This document shows positions 35,793 through 45,148 of a DNA stretch of 64,000 bases, piece after piece. The translations under genes were made by a program, and so were the position numbers. The notes beneath the pieces were generated by a model. The model searched no databases. It saw only the letters and a list, made by a program, of their open reading frames with translations, and was not told the origin of the DNA. This DNA is from Amycolatopsis balhimycina FH 1894 (lineage in GTDB: Bacteria > Actinomycetota > Actinomycetes > Mycobacteriales > Pseudonocardiaceae). Positions within the stretch are counted from its first letter, which is position 1; each line of letters begins with the position of its first letter. The DNA lies in NCBI RefSeq assembly GCF_000384295.1, contig NZ_KB913037.1, forward strand, positions 10,181,508 to 10,245,507, written 5' to 3'.

Positions 35793-38700
35793 ATGTCCGG
35801 ATATCGCGTGCTGCTCGCCGTCCTGTCCGCCTTTCTCTTGCTGCCGCCCGGGAACGCCGTCGCGTCCGAACCGACGGTGCAGGTCTTCGATCTGCGCGTC
35901 GACAACGTTGTCAATCCCCTGTCCGCGAGCGCCACCCCGTCGCTGAGCTGGAAACTGCGCTCCGCGCGCCCGGGCGAACGGCAGACGGCGTACCGGATCC
36001 TCGTGGCGAGCAGTCCCCGGCTGCTCGCCGAACACCGGGCCGACGTCTGGGACAGCGGCCGCGTCGCGAGCGCGGACTCGGTCGCCGTGCCCTACCGCGG
36101 GCCCGCCGGTGCCGCCGGGAAACGGAACTACTGGACCGTCGAAGTGTGGGGTACCCGCGGGGTTGCTCCGGCCGAAGCCGGCACGGCGTGGTGGGAGACC
36201 GGGGCCGGCTGGGCCGGCGCGCAGTGGATCACACCGGACACCGGTGATGCCTACGCCTGGCAGGACTTCGTCCTGGACGTCGACTTCACGATCAAGGCCG
36301 CAGCCGCGAGCGTGGTCTTCCGGGCCGCCGGCCCCGACGACTTCCTGATGTGGCAGGTGAACGCGGCCACGACACCGGGCAAGGTGCTGCTGCGGCCGCA
36401 CGTGAAGAGTCACGGCTCGTTCGCGCTCCTCGGGGAGACCGACCTCGGCGCGGTGATCACCCCGCAGACCGTCAACGCGCCCCACCAGCTGCGGATCGAA
36501 GCGCGGGGGACCACTGTCGTCACGAAGATCGACGGCACCGAGGTGGACTCCCGGCCGGTCGACGCGGTCCGCGTGGGCACGATCGGGTTCCGCACGTCGG
36601 TCAGCCAGGGCACGGCCGAGGCCGCCGCCTACGACAACCTGACCGTGCACAGCCTCGACGGCGCACCGCTGTTTTCCGACGACTTTTCGTCCACACCGGA
36701 CGCCCGGTTCCCGGGGGCCACGGTCACCGACGGGAAGCTCGAACCCCAGGGCGACCCGCTGCTGCTCGCGCAGTCGCCGGACGCGCCGTTGCTGCGCCAC
36801 GAGTTCGTCCTGGACAAGCCCGTCGCCAGCGCCCGCGCGTACGTCTACGGCCTCGGCTTCTACGAACTGCACCTCAACGGCGGCAAGGTCGGCGACCAGG
36901 TGCTGTCGCCGGGGAGCACGCCGTACGACCGGCGCGCCCTCTACGACTCCTTCGACGTGACGGCGCAAGTCCACAAAGGATCGAATGCCGCCGGGCTGTG
37001 GCTGGGCAACGGGTACGGGCCGCGCTTCAGCCAGTACGGGTTCCGCTGGACCGGGCCGAAGCAGGGGATCGCCGCGCTGGTCGTCACCTTCGCGGACGGG
37101 ACCCGGCGGACGATCACGACCGATGATTCCTGGCGCTGGTCGGACGGCCCGGTGACGGCCAACGACCTCTACACGGGGGAAAGCTACGACGCCCGGCTGG
37201 CGCAGGACGGCTGGGACCGGCCGGGCTTCGACGATTCGGCCTGGCACCCCGTCCGGGCCGCGGCCGCCCCCGGCGCGTCGCTCACCGGCTCGACCGCGCC
37301 GCCGATCCGGGTGGTCCGCACCATCCGGCCCGTGGCCGTGAAGCAGCCGCGCCCGGGGGTGTACGTCTACGACTTCGGGGAGAACTTCGCCGGCTGGGCG
37401 CAGCTGCGCGTCGCCGGGACGCCCGGCACGACCGTCCGGATGCGCACGGCGGAAGAGCCGACCGCCGACGGGATGCTCGACACCGCCACCAACCGCAACG
37501 CCGCGTCCACCGACTCCTACACTCTCGGCGCCGCACCCGGTGTCCAGGTCTACGAGCCCCGGTTCACCTACCACGGCTTCCGCTACCTCGAGCTCACCGG
37601 CTACCCCGGGAAACCCGACCTCGGCAGCGTCGCCGGCCGGGTCGTGCACGCCGACGTCGCCGCCACCGGGCACGTCGAAACCTCCGACCCGCTGCTGAAC
37701 GCGATCTGGGCGAACAACCGCCGGGCGGTCCTGAACAACTCGATGAGCCTGCCCACCGACAACCCCGTCCGCGACGAGCGGACGCCGCCGGGCATGGACG
37801 TGCAGGCCTACCACGACGCGTCCGTCCTCGACTTCGGCATGGATTCCTTCTACGGCAAGTACCTGCTCGACCTGCCGCCCGGGACGGCGTTGCCCAGCGA
37901 CGACGGGAACGCGCAGCTGCCGGACATGGGCGGCGGCTCGGTCGACCTGGCCTGGTCGCTCTACGAGCAGTACGGCGACCGCACGCGGCTGGCGGCGGCC
38001 TACCCGGCGATGAAGTCCTTTGTGGACACCAACGCGGCCGCCTATCCCGGCCTCATCTGGCCGGAGGACCGCGGATTCGGCGACTGGTGCCCGCCCGACC
38101 GGAGCCCGAACGCCAATGGGGGACAGGGAAACCCGTCCGCCGGCGCGTGCTTCAGCGAACGCTCATTGGTCAACACCGCGTTGTCCTACCGGCAGGCCGA
38201 CGACGTCGCGAAAGCCGCGCGGGCACTGGGAAATCCCGGCGACGCGGCGCACTTCGCGGACCTGGCGGCCGCGATCGCCGCCGCGTTCAACGCGCACTTC
38301 CTCGACGCAGCCGGCACCACCTACGGCGACGGCCGTCAGACGACCAGCGTCCTCCCGCTGGCCTTCGGGATCGTGCCGCCGGACAAGGTGGCCGGAGTCG
38401 GCGCGAAGCTCGCCGACACGATCCTCACCAAGGACGGCGGGCACCTCGACACGGGCATCTTCGGCACCCGGTACCTGCCCGAGGCCCTCGCCAGGGCCGG
38501 CCGGATCGACGTCGCCTTGACCGTGCTCCGGCAGAAGACCTACCCGGGCTTCGGGTACGAGATCGTCCGTGGGGCGACGACGCCGTGGGAGCAGTGGACG
38601 TACGAGTCCGGCATGGAAACCCACGACCACGCGATGTTCGCCGGGATCAACGCCGCCTTCTACACGCAGTTCGCCGGGATCACGCCGGCGGCGCCGGGGT

Positions 38701-38930
38701 ACGCGGCGATCGCGATCGCCCCGCAGGTGCCCGCCGGGCTCGGGCACGTCGCGGCGTCGATCGACACGGTCCGCGGGCCGGTCGCGTCCGGGTGGACGCA
38801 GACCGGCTGCCGCTTCGACCTGACCGTCACCGTGCCCGTCAACACGACGGCCACGGTCACGCTGCCCACCGGGAAGCGGATCGCGGTCGGCTCCGGCACC
38901 TCGAAGTTCACCGCCCACCACTGCGTTTGA
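35793..38930 (+). CDS. GH78 alpha-L-rhamnosidase, secreted
   Basis: A 1045-residue precursor with signal peptide to about residue 24. An N-terminal fibronectin-like domain (about 30-140) is followed by a jelly-roll (about 145-305), rhamnosidase N domain with YVYGLGFYELHLNG (about 350), the beta domain with YDFGENFAGW (about 525), and the (alpha/alpha)6 barrel (about 620-965) with catalytic loop TDNPVRDER and later WEQWTYESG. A C-terminal beta-sandwich closes it. It removes terminal L-rhamnose from pectin side chains or glycosides. GGTGGAGC precedes the ATG. The esterase 16 bp downstream is in the same operon. Confidence 0.92.
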   Translation: MSGYRVLLAVLSAFLLLPPGNAVASEPTVQVFDLRVDNVVNPLSASATPSLSWKLRSARPGERQTAYRILVASSPRLLAEHRADVWDSGRVASADSVAVPYRGPAGAAGKRNYWTVEVWGTRGVAPAEAGTAWWETGAGWAGAQWITPDTGDAYAWQDFVLDVDFTIKAAAASVVFRAAGPDDFLMWQVNAATTPGKVLLRPHVKSHGSFALLGETDLGAVITPQTVNAPHQLRIEARGTTVVTKIDGTEVDSRPVDAVRVGTIGFRTSVSQGTAEAAAYDNLTVHSLDGAPLFSDDFSSTPDARFPGATVTDGKLEPQGDPLLLAQSPDAPLLRHEFVLDKPVASARAYVYGLGFYELHLNGGKVGDQVLSPGSTPYDRRALYDSFDVTAQVHKGSNAAGLWLGNGYGPRFSQYGFRWTGPKQGIAALVVTFADGTRRTITTDDSWRWSDGPVTANDLYTGESYDARLAQDGWDRPGFDDSAWHPVRAAAAPGASLTGSTAPPIRVVRTIRPVAVKQPRPGVYVYDFGENFAGWAQLRVAGTPGTTVRMRTAEEPTADGMLDTATNRNAASTDSYTLGAAPGVQVYEPRFTYHGFRYLELTGYPGKPDLGSVAGRVVHADVAATGHVETSDPLLNAIWANNRRAVLNNSMSLPTDNPVRDERTPPGMDVQAYHDASVLDFGMDSFYGKYLLDLPPGTALPSDDGNAQLPDMGGGSVDLAWSLYEQYGDRTRLAAAYPAMKSFVDTNAAAYPGLIWPEDRGFGDWCPPDRSPNANGGQGNPSAGACFSERSLVNTALSYRQADDVAKAARALGNPGDAAHFADLAAAIAAAFNAHFLDAAGTTYGDGRQTTSVLPLAFGIVPPDKVAGVGAKLADTILTKDGGHLDTGIFGTRYLPEALARAGRIDVALTVLRQKTYPGFGYEIVRGATTPWEQWTYESGMETHDHAMFAGINAAFYTQFAGITPAAPGYAAIAIAPQVPAGLGHVAASIDTVRGPVASGWTQTGCRFDLTVTVPVNTTATVTLPTGKRIAVGSGTSKFTAHHCV

Positions 38931-38946
38931 CCTCCGGGAGGACGTC

Positions 38947-40686
38947 TTGAAGCCGATCCTGCTCGCCGCACTGCTGGCCGCCGGTCTCCTCGTCCCGGCC
39001 GGGACGGCGGACGCCGCCGTCACCTACCCCGGCCTCGCCGCCGCCTTCGACAACGCGAGCACCAGCCCGGCCGCGTCGCCGGCCGCCGCGGACATCGACG
39101 GCTTCGGGCACAGCCTCGTCGCCGAAGACCTCACCGCCGCGGGCTGGGACCGCGGCCGGGTCGTCACCGTCGACGGCGCGCAGCTGCGGCTGCCCGCCGC
39201 CGCACCGGGGACGCCGGACAACGTCGTCGCCGACGGCCAGCGCGTCCGCGGCCGCTTCACCGGCGCGGCGCTGTCCTTTCTCGTGACGAGCACCGGCGCC
39301 GGAACCGAAGGCACCGGGCAGCTCGAGTACGCCGACGGGCACGTCCAGGACTTCCGGCTGGGCGCGCCCGACTGGATCGTCGGGCCGAGCAGCCGGCTGA
39401 CCGTGGCGTTCCCGCACTGGAACACCCCGGACGGCCCGGGTGCGGTCCCCGCCAAGCTCTACACCGTCTCGGTCCCGCTCGACGCTAGCGTCCCGGTCAC
39501 CGCCGTCACCCTGCCGAAGACCGGCTCGGGCGGCCGGCTGCACGTCTTTTCGCTCGGCACCCGGCCTGCGGCCGGTCCCTGGACGGCGACCTGGGCCACG
39601 GCGACGGACGACGGGCTCGCCGCCGGGCCGTGGACCGAGCGGACCCTGCGGATGGTCGAGCACACCAGCCGCGGTGGCACCCAGGTGCGGATCCGGCTGG
39701 ACAACGCCTACGACCCCGGGCCGCTGACCGTCGGCCACGCGACCATCGCGGTCCGGAGCGTCGGCGCGGTTCCGGTCCGCACGCCGGTGACGCTCACCTT
39801 CGGCGGGCGGCGCGAAGCCGCGCTGCCCGCGGGCGGCCAGGCGGTCAGCGACCCGCTGCCGTTCTCCGTGCCCGCCGGCGCGGACCTGCTGGCGAGCCTG
39901 TACCTGAAGGGCACCGTCACCAATGCGCCCCTGCACAGCGTCGCCCTGCAGGAGATGTACACGACGGCCGACGGCACCGGGGACCACGCGGGCGACGGCG
40001 TCGCGTTCCCGACGGCGGGCACGTTCGGCTTCTGGACGATCCTGTCCGGGATCGACCTGACCGGCCCGGGCGGCACCGGCACCGTCGTCGCGTTCGGCGA
40101 CTCCATCACCGACGGCTGGTCGTCCACTCCGAACACGAACAGCCGGTGGCCGGACTTCCTGGCCCGGCGCCTGCCGGGCCGCGCCGTCGTCAACGAAGGC
40201 ATCTCCGGCAACCGGATCCTGCAGGACGCCTTCAGCGGCCTCCCCGACGGCCGGACAGCCGGCGTCAACGCACTGGCCCGGCTGAACCACGACCTGATCA
40301 GCCAGACCGGGGTGCGGACGGCGATCGTCCTCGAAGGCATCAACGACATCAACAGCGGCACGAGCGCCGAGGATGTCATCGCCGGGCTGAAGGAGATCGC
40401 CGCCGAGCTGCACGCCGCCCACGTCCGGGTGCTCGCCGGCACGCTCATCCCGATCAAGGGGTGCAGCTGCAGCAGCGACGCGCACATGGCGGCGCGCAAC
40501 CAGGTCAACGCCTTCATCCGCGGCAACGGCGGGGTGTTCGACGGCTGGGCCGACTTCGACGCCGCCGTCCGCGACCCGGCGGATCCGGAGACGATGCGTG
40601 CCGTCTACGACTCCGGTGACCACCTCCACCCGAGTGACGCGGGCTACGCCGCCATGGCCGCGGCCGTCCCGCCCGGCCGGCTGTGA
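38947..40686 (+). CDS. SGNH/GDSL esterase with N-terminal beta-sandwich, secreted
   Basis: A 579-residue precursor with signal peptide to about residue 23. Residues about 25-190 form a beta-sandwich resembling carbohydrate-binding jelly-rolls; about 200-370 is a second beta-rich region. The SGNH hydrolase (about 378-575) has block I AFGDSITDG, block II GISGNRIL, block III EGINDI and block V DHLHPSDAGY. Probably a carbohydrate O-acetyl esterase. Being 16 bp after the rhamnosidase suggests rhamnogalacturonan or acetylated rhamnose as substrate. TTG start with GGGAGG 5 nt upstream. An inverted repeat follows. Confidence 0.85.
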   Translation: MKPILLAALLAAGLLVPAGTADAAVTYPGLAAAFDNASTSPAASPAAADIDGFGHSLVAEDLTAAGWDRGRVVTVDGAQLRLPAAAPGTPDNVVADGQRVRGRFTGAALSFLVTSTGAGTEGTGQLEYADGHVQDFRLGAPDWIVGPSSRLTVAFPHWNTPDGPGAVPAKLYTVSVPLDASVPVTAVTLPKTGSGGRLHVFSLGTRPAAGPWTATWATATDDGLAAGPWTERTLRMVEHTSRGGTQVRIRLDNAYDPGPLTVGHATIAVRSVGAVPVRTPVTLTFGGRREAALPAGGQAVSDPLPFSVPAGADLLASLYLKGTVTNAPLHSVALQEMYTTADGTGDHAGDGVAFPTAGTFGFWTILSGIDLTGPGGTGTVVAFGDSITDGWSSTPNTNSRWPDFLARRLPGRAVVNEGISGNRILQDAFSGLPDGRTAGVNALARLNHDLISQTGVRTAIVLEGINDINSGTSAEDVIAGLKEIAAELHAAHVRVLAGTLIPIKGCSCSSDAHMAARNQVNAFIRGNGGVFDGWADFDAAVRDPADPETMRAVYDSGDHLHPSDAGYAAMAAAVPPGRL

Positions 40687-40692
40687 ACGTCC

Positions 40693-40740
40693 ACTTCGGA
40701 GCGGGCGGGTGGTACCGCGGTACCACCCGCCCGCCGAAGT
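40693..40740. terminator. long inverted repeat with 34-bp perfect palindrome
   Basis: At 40701-40734 a perfect 34-bp palindrome (arm GCGGGCGGGTGGTACCG) is flanked by ACTTCG/CGAAGT. It lies 6 bp after the esterase stop and can act as terminator. Its centre, GTGGTACCG-CGGTACCAC, also looks like an operator for the downstream ABC operon. Confidence 0.65.
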
Positions 40741-40748
40741 TCGTCCGG

Positions 40749-40757
40749 CGGTACCAC
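40749..40757. promoter_or_regulatory. third CGGTACCAC half-site before ABC-2 operon
   Basis: CGGTACCAC here repeats the right half of the palindrome centre (40718-40726), 31 bp or three turns away. A TAGCGT -10-like box follows at about 40779-40784. It may be the site of the NarL-type regulator encoded downstream. Confidence 0.4.
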
Positions 40758-40838
40758 GGATCGCGCCGGTCCCGCTTCTAGCGTGGGGGACGAGACGGGC
40801 CGGGGATGTCCGGCCCGCGGGACCACAGGGGACGAGCG

Positions 40839-41777
40839 ATGATCGAGGCACACCAGCTCACGAAACGGTACGGGGAGAAAACCGCGGTCGACCACCTGGA
40901 CTTCACCGTCCGGCCGGGGACCGTCACCGGCTTCCTGGGCCCGAACGGCGCGGGCAAGTCCACCACGATGCGGATGGTCATCGGGCTGGACGCCCCGACC
41001 GGTGGCACCGTCCGCGTCAACGGCCGCCGCTACGACCGGCACGCCGCCCCGCTGCAGGAGGTCGGGGCGCTGCTGGAGGCCAAGTCGATCCACCCCGGCC
41101 GGTCCGCGTTCGACCACCTGCTGGCCCAGGCCCACACCCACGGGATCCCGCGACGGCGGGTGGCCGAGGTGATCGAGCTGACCGGGCTGCAGTCCGTGGC
41201 GAAGAAGCGGGCCGGCGGGTTCTCCCTCGGCATGGGCCAGCGCCTGGGCATCGCCGCCGCGCTGCTGGGCGACCCGGCGACGGTGATGCTCGACGAGCCG
41301 GTCAACGGCCTGGACCCCGAGGGCGTCCTCTGGATCCGCAACCTGCTCACCGGGCTCGCCGCCGACGGGCGCACGGTCTTCGTGTCCTCGCACCTGATGT
41401 CCGAGATGGCGCTGGTCGCGGAGCACCTCGTCGTCGTCGGCCGCGGCCGGCTGCTCGCCGACACCACCGTGGCCGACCTGGTCCGCGAGGCCGGCGGCGA
41501 CACGGTGAAGGTGGCCACCGCCGACCCGGCCCGGCTGCGCGAGGTCCTGGCCGGACCGGGCGTCGAGATCACCGGCCAGGCCGGCTCCGAAGAACTGCAG
41601 GTGACCGGTCTGTCCGCGCGGGCAATCGGGATCAAGGCCGCCCAGCACGGCGTCGCGCTGTTCGAACTCACCGCGCGGACGGTCTCCCTGGAGCAGGCGT
41701 TCATGGACCTGACCAGGGACGCCGTCGAGTACCACGGCACCACCACGAACGTCGAGACGATCCGGAGCGCCGCATGA
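40839..41777 (+). CDS. ABC-2 transporter ATP-binding protein
   Basis: A 312-residue ATPase: Walker A GPNGAGKST (about 38), signature FSLGMGQRLGIAAALLG (about 132), Walker B VMLDEPVNGLDPEG (about 155) and switch His in SSHLMSEM. The C-terminal extension (about 215-312) is of the exporter (DrrA/NatA-like) type. AGGGGA precedes the ATG. It overlaps the permease by ATGA. With the adjacent NarL-type kinase/regulator it probably exports a drug, peptide or lipid under two-component control. Confidence 0.93.
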   Translation: MIEAHQLTKRYGEKTAVDHLDFTVRPGTVTGFLGPNGAGKSTTMRMVIGLDAPTGGTVRVNGRRYDRHAAPLQEVGALLEAKSIHPGRSAFDHLLAQAHTHGIPRRRVAEVIELTGLQSVAKKRAGGFSLGMGQRLGIAAALLGDPATVMLDEPVNGLDPEGVLWIRNLLTGLAADGRTVFVSSHLMSEMALVAEHLVVVGRGRLLADTTVADLVREAGGDTVKVATADPARLREVLAGPGVEITGQAGSEELQVTGLSARAIGIKAAQHGVALFELTARTVSLEQAFMDLTRDAVEYHGTTTNVETIRSAA

Positions 41778-42598
41778 GCACCGTTGTCGAGTCCCCGGCC
41801 GGTGTCGAGCAGCCGGTCCGCCCGGCCTACCGGGTGACCGGGCCCCGGGTCCTGCGCTCGGAGTGGACGAAACTGTGGTCGCTGCGCTCCACGTGGATCA
41901 CCCTCGGCCTCGGCCTGGTGTTCCTGGTCGCCTTCGGCCTGATCGCGGCCGCGCAGTTCAAGTCCCGGCCGATGGACGAGGACTTCGCCCACGCGACCGC
42001 CGTCAGCCTGGCGCTGTTCGGCCTGAACTTCGCGCAGCTGGCGCTGGGCGTCCTGGGCGTGCTGGTCACCGCCGGCGAGTACTCCACCGGAATGATCCGC
42101 TCGACGCTGGCCGCGGTCCCACGCCGCCTCCCGGTGCTGTGGTCCAAGTCGGCGGTGTTCGGCCTGGTCGCCCTGGTGGCCGGCCTCGTCGGCGCGTTCA
42201 TCACCTTCGTGATCGCCGGCGGCATCGTCTCCGGTACGCCCGCGGCGATGACGCTCGCGGACGCGGGCGTGGTGCGCAGCCTGTTGGGCGCGGGCCTCTA
42301 CCTGGGCCTGGTCGGCGTGATCGGGACCGCACTGGGCGCGCTGCTGCGCTCGGTCGCGGGCGGCATCGCGATGCTGGTCGGGGCCCTGATGCTGATCCCC
42401 GGCCTGATGTCGCTGCTCCCGGCGAGCTGGCAGAACAACATCGGCCCGTACCTGCCCAGCAACGCCGGCCAGGCCATGTTCGCCCTGACCCACGACAGCA
42501 CCTCGTTGTCACCCACGGCCGGGCTGGTCGTGTCCCTGGGCTGGACCGTGCTGGCACTGGCCGGGGCGGCCTACCGGCTCAAGCGGACCGACGCCTGA
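41774..42598 (+). CDS. ABC-2 family permease
   Basis: A 274-residue membrane protein with about six transmembrane segments after a 30-residue cytoplasmic N-terminus (VLRSEWTKLWSLRSTW is the typical start of actinobacterial ABC-2 permeases). GEYSTGMIRSTLAAVPRR lies in the first cytoplasmic loop. It pairs with the ATPase whose stop it overlaps. A rho-independent terminator follows. Confidence 0.92.
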   Translation: MSTVVESPAGVEQPVRPAYRVTGPRVLRSEWTKLWSLRSTWITLGLGLVFLVAFGLIAAAQFKSRPMDEDFAHATAVSLALFGLNFAQLALGVLGVLVTAGEYSTGMIRSTLAAVPRRLPVLWSKSAVFGLVALVAGLVGAFITFVIAGGIVSGTPAAMTLADAGVVRSLLGAGLYLGLVGVIGTALGALLRSVAGGIAMLVGALMLIPGLMSLLPASWQNNIGPYLPSNAGQAMFALTHDSTSLSPTAGLVVSLGWTVLALAGAAYRLKRTDA

Positions 42599-42601
42599 AC
42601 A

Positions 42602-42625
42602 CGGCGGGGCACCGCCGGGCTTTTT
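42602..42625 (+). terminator. rho-independent terminator
   Basis: CGGCGG-GGCA-CCGCCG stem-loop, followed after GGC by TTTTT, 3 bp past the permease stop. The only classical T-tract terminator seen in the window. Confidence 0.8.
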
Positions 42626-42641
42626 CGTCCACTATGGACAG

Positions 42642-43937
42642 GTGAGGGAAGTGCGCACCGACGACACCGCCGAAGCCGTCCTGCCGCTGCTCGGGCATCC
42701 GCTGTTCACGCGGGTGGCCCGGATCGGCAGGCGGCTGCGGCGGGCCGACCGGGACCACCCGTGGCTGCTGGACGCCGCCGTGGTCGCCGTGGTCGTCCTG
42801 CTGTTCGGCGTGCCGGACTTCGTGCGCTGGGACGGCGACGGCCCCGGCGACGGCCCGCCGATCACGTTCGTGCAGCTCCCGACGGTTGCCATGCTGGCCA
42901 TGCAGGCCGGGCTGATCCTGCCGCTGCTGTGGCGGCGGCGGGCCCCGTACGCGGCGTTCGCCGTGATCGCGGCGGTGTTCCTGCTGCAGTGGACACTGGG
43001 GGCGTTCCTGCGGGCCGACGTCGCCCTGCTCGTCGCCCTGTACAGCGTCACCCTGCACGGCCGCTTCCGGTACCTGCCGTGGGCCTGCGCGGCCGCGGCA
43101 GGCCTGCTCGTCCCGGTGGCGGTGCGCGTCTCGGCCGTGGTGTCCGTCTGGGGAGCGCTGTTCTTCCTGGTCGGCACCGCGACCGCGGCCGTCGCCCTCG
43201 GGTTCGCGGTGCGGATCCGGCGGGCCCAGCTCGCCAACCTGCGCGACCGTGCCCTCCGCCTGGAGATCGAACGGGACCAGCGCAGCAAGCTCGCCGCGGT
43301 CACCGAACGCACGCGCGTGGCCCGGGAGATGCACGACATCATCGGCCACAACCTGTCGGTGATCATCACGCTGGCCGACGGCGGGGCGTACGCGGCCGAG
43401 GCCACCCCCGAACGCAGCCGGGAGGCGCTCCGGCTCGTCGGGGAGGCCGGCCGCCAGGCCCTGGGCGAGCTGCGGCGCATGCTCGGCGTCCTGCGCGAGC
43501 AGGCCACCGCGCCCGAACTCCATCCCCAGCCCCGCATCGCCGACATCGAGGCGTTGTGCGGCAGGCTGGGCGCGGCCGGCCCCGAGGTCGTCTACCGTTC
43601 GGGCGGCGAGCTGGAGTCCCTGGACCACGCAGTGCAGCTGATGGCGTACCGCATCGTCCAGGAGGCGCTCACCAACAGCCTGAAGCACGCCGGCTCCGGC
43701 ACCCGGATCCAGGTCGCGCTCACCGTGGAAGGCGCGCAGCTGCGGATCCACGTCCACGACACCGGACGGCCCGGCGGCACCGGCGAGCCGTCGCCCGGTG
43801 AAGGGCACGGGCTCGCCGGCATGCGGGAACGCGCGGCGCTCTACGGCGGAACCGTCACCGCGGGGCCCGAGCCCGGCGGCGGCTGGAGCGTGCGGGCCGT
43901 CCTCGACGTCACCCCGATCTCGGGCGGTGCGGCATGA
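42642..43937 (+). CDS. NarL-type sensor histidine kinase
   Basis: A 431-residue protein with four or five transmembrane segments at about 50-195, no extracellular sensor, and a HisKA_3 domain with His in REMHDIIGHNL (about 229). A HATPase of the NarX/DesK type (about 320-425) has NSLKHA and GHGLAGMRERA. Such kinases sense membrane state or antibiotics. GTG start 42642; the next in-frame GTG (42651) is possible. The stop overlaps the regulator's ATG. Confidence 0.9.
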   Translation: MREVRTDDTAEAVLPLLGHPLFTRVARIGRRLRRADRDHPWLLDAAVVAVVVLLFGVPDFVRWDGDGPGDGPPITFVQLPTVAMLAMQAGLILPLLWRRRAPYAAFAVIAAVFLLQWTLGAFLRADVALLVALYSVTLHGRFRYLPWACAAAAGLLVPVAVRVSAVVSVWGALFFLVGTATAAVALGFAVRIRRAQLANLRDRALRLEIERDQRSKLAAVTERTRVAREMHDIIGHNLSVIITLADGGAYAAEATPERSREALRLVGEAGRQALGELRRMLGVLREQATAPELHPQPRIADIEALCGRLGAAGPEVVYRSGGELESLDHAVQLMAYRIVQEALTNSLKHAGSGTRIQVALTVEGAQLRIHVHDTGRPGGTGEPSPGEGHGLAGMRERAALYGGTVTAGPEPGGGWSVRAVLDVTPISGGAA

Positions 43938-44608
43938 CCAGCGTGCTCATCGTGGACGACCAGCCCCTGCAGCGCTTCGGCTTCCGGATGCTGCTGGAAG
44001 CCACGCCCGACACCGAGGTGGTGGGCGAAGCCGCGCACGGCGCGGAGGCCGTGCGCAGGACGGCCGAACTGCGGCCCGACGTCGTCCTGATGGACATCCG
44101 GATGCCCGGGATGGACGGCATCGAAGCCACCCGGCAGATCGTCGCCAGCGGCGGACGCTCCCGGATCCTGGTGCTGACCACGTTCGACCTGGACGAGTAC
44201 GCGCACGCGGCGCTGCGCGCGGGAGCCAGCGGCTTTCTCCTCAAGGACGCGCACCCGGAGGAACTGCTGGCCGGCATCCGCGCCGTCGCCCGGGGCGACG
44301 CCGTCGTCGCGCCCGCGCTCACCCGGCGGCTCCTCGACGCCTACGCCCACCACCTGCCCGCCGCCGGCGACCAGGGCCGCGCGGATCCGCGCTGGCAGGC
44401 CCTGACCGAGCGCGAGCGGGAGATCCTGGTCGCGATCGGGCAGGGCCGGACCAACGGCGAGATCGCCGAGCACTTGGTGCTGTCGGAGTCCACCGTCAAG
44501 ACCCACGTCGGCCGGGTGCTGGCGAAGATCGGGGCCCGTGACCGCATCCAGGCCGTGATCGTCGCCTACGACCTGGGGCTGACTCGCCCCCACGAGCCCG
44601 GTTACTGA
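43934..44608 (+). CDS. NarL/LuxR-family response regulator
   Basis: A 224-residue protein. The receiver (about 1-120) has phospho-acceptor Asp in VVLMDIRMPG (about 55) and Lys in FLLKDA. The LuxR helix-turn-helix (about 155-215) contains LTEREREILVAIGQGRTNGEIAEHL and VKTHVGRVLAKIGARDRIQAV. The last codons and stop (GGT TAC TGA) lie in the left flank/arm of the structured repeat at 44606-44706, so the original C-terminus may have been altered by it. Likely controls the ABC-2 operon upstream. Confidence 0.93.
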   Translation: MTSVLIVDDQPLQRFGFRMLLEATPDTEVVGEAAHGAEAVRRTAELRPDVVLMDIRMPGMDGIEATRQIVASGGRSRILVLTTFDLDEYAHAALRAGASGFLLKDAHPEELLAGIRAVARGDAVVAPALTRRLLDAYAHHLPAAGDQGRADPRWQALTEREREILVAIGQGRTNGEIAEHLVLSESTVKTHVGRVLAKIGARDRIQAVIVAYDLGLTRPHEPGY

Positions 44609-44706
44609 TCCGGCCAAAAGCAGGCCGACCCCCGCGCGGCACGTAACCGTTGCTACGAAGCCATTCGGCCGTGACTGTGGTCGGATTAGTAACTATCGGC
44701 ACAGTA
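44606..44706 (+). mobile_element. structured repeat element, copy 2 (between convergent genes)
   Basis: 44608-44706 matches 16907-17005 at 91 of 99 positions without gaps. The left arm including flank (44600-44615) pairs with 44679-44694 in 16 continuous pairs, with three G-U if RNA is read from the plus strand. Four arm pairs differ from copy 1 on both sides (double changes that keep pairing). The left side gives the TGA of the LuxR-type regulator and the right arm gives the TAA of the minus-strand FucU gene. No flanking direct repeat is visible here. A bidirectional terminator role is possible. Confidence 0.7.
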
Positions 44707-45129
44707 GCCGCCGGCGGGCAGGAATCCCACTGTCAGCAGGAGGTTCGCGTAAAGGCGGTCGTCGCCGGTGGCGATGCACAGTGCCACCTCCGGTTCGCGG
44801 CCCGCCCGGTAGAACTCGAACCGTTCGACCGGCCGCAGCGGAAGATCCGGGCCGAGCAGCTCTTCGTAGCCCTTCCAGCATTCGGGCGGGTTTCCGTCGT
44901 CCGGCAGCATCGCCGTCACCGATTCGACCGGCACGGCCGTGAGCAGGGGAGCGAGAACGTCGTCGACGGTCACCAGCCCCCGGCGCAGGTTCAGGTGGAT
45001 CAGCTCGGCGCCCGGAGCGACGTTGGTGGCGTGCGCGTAGTTGGCGTCGGCGATCAGGACGCGCGAACCGTGGCCGGTCGCCGCGAGGGCCCGCAGCAGC
45101 GGGGGATGGAGCAACGGGTAACGCAGCAT
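44686..45129 (-). CDS. fucU: L-fucose mutarotase/RbsD-type pyranase
   Basis: A 147-residue protein of the RbsD/FucU family: opening TGHGSRVLIADANYAH with catalytic His (about 20) and Asp (about 28), and C-terminal ATGDDRLYANLLL. It interconverts sugar anomers, here probably L-fucose because of its operon. The last six or so residues (YCADSY) and the stop codon are encoded by the structured repeat, an unusual tail for this family. GGAGAA precedes the ATG. It is last gene of the fucose/lar operon, 19 bp after larE. Confidence 0.88.
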   Translation of the reverse strand: MLRYPLLHPPLLRALAATGHGSRVLIADANYAHATNVAPGAELIHLNLRRGLVTVDDVLAPLLTAVPVESVTAMLPDDGNPPECWKGYEELLGPDLPLRPVERFEFYRAGREPEVALCIATGDDRLYANLLLTVGFLPAGGYCADSY

Positions 45130-45148
45130 CGCGGGTTCTCCGTTCGGG

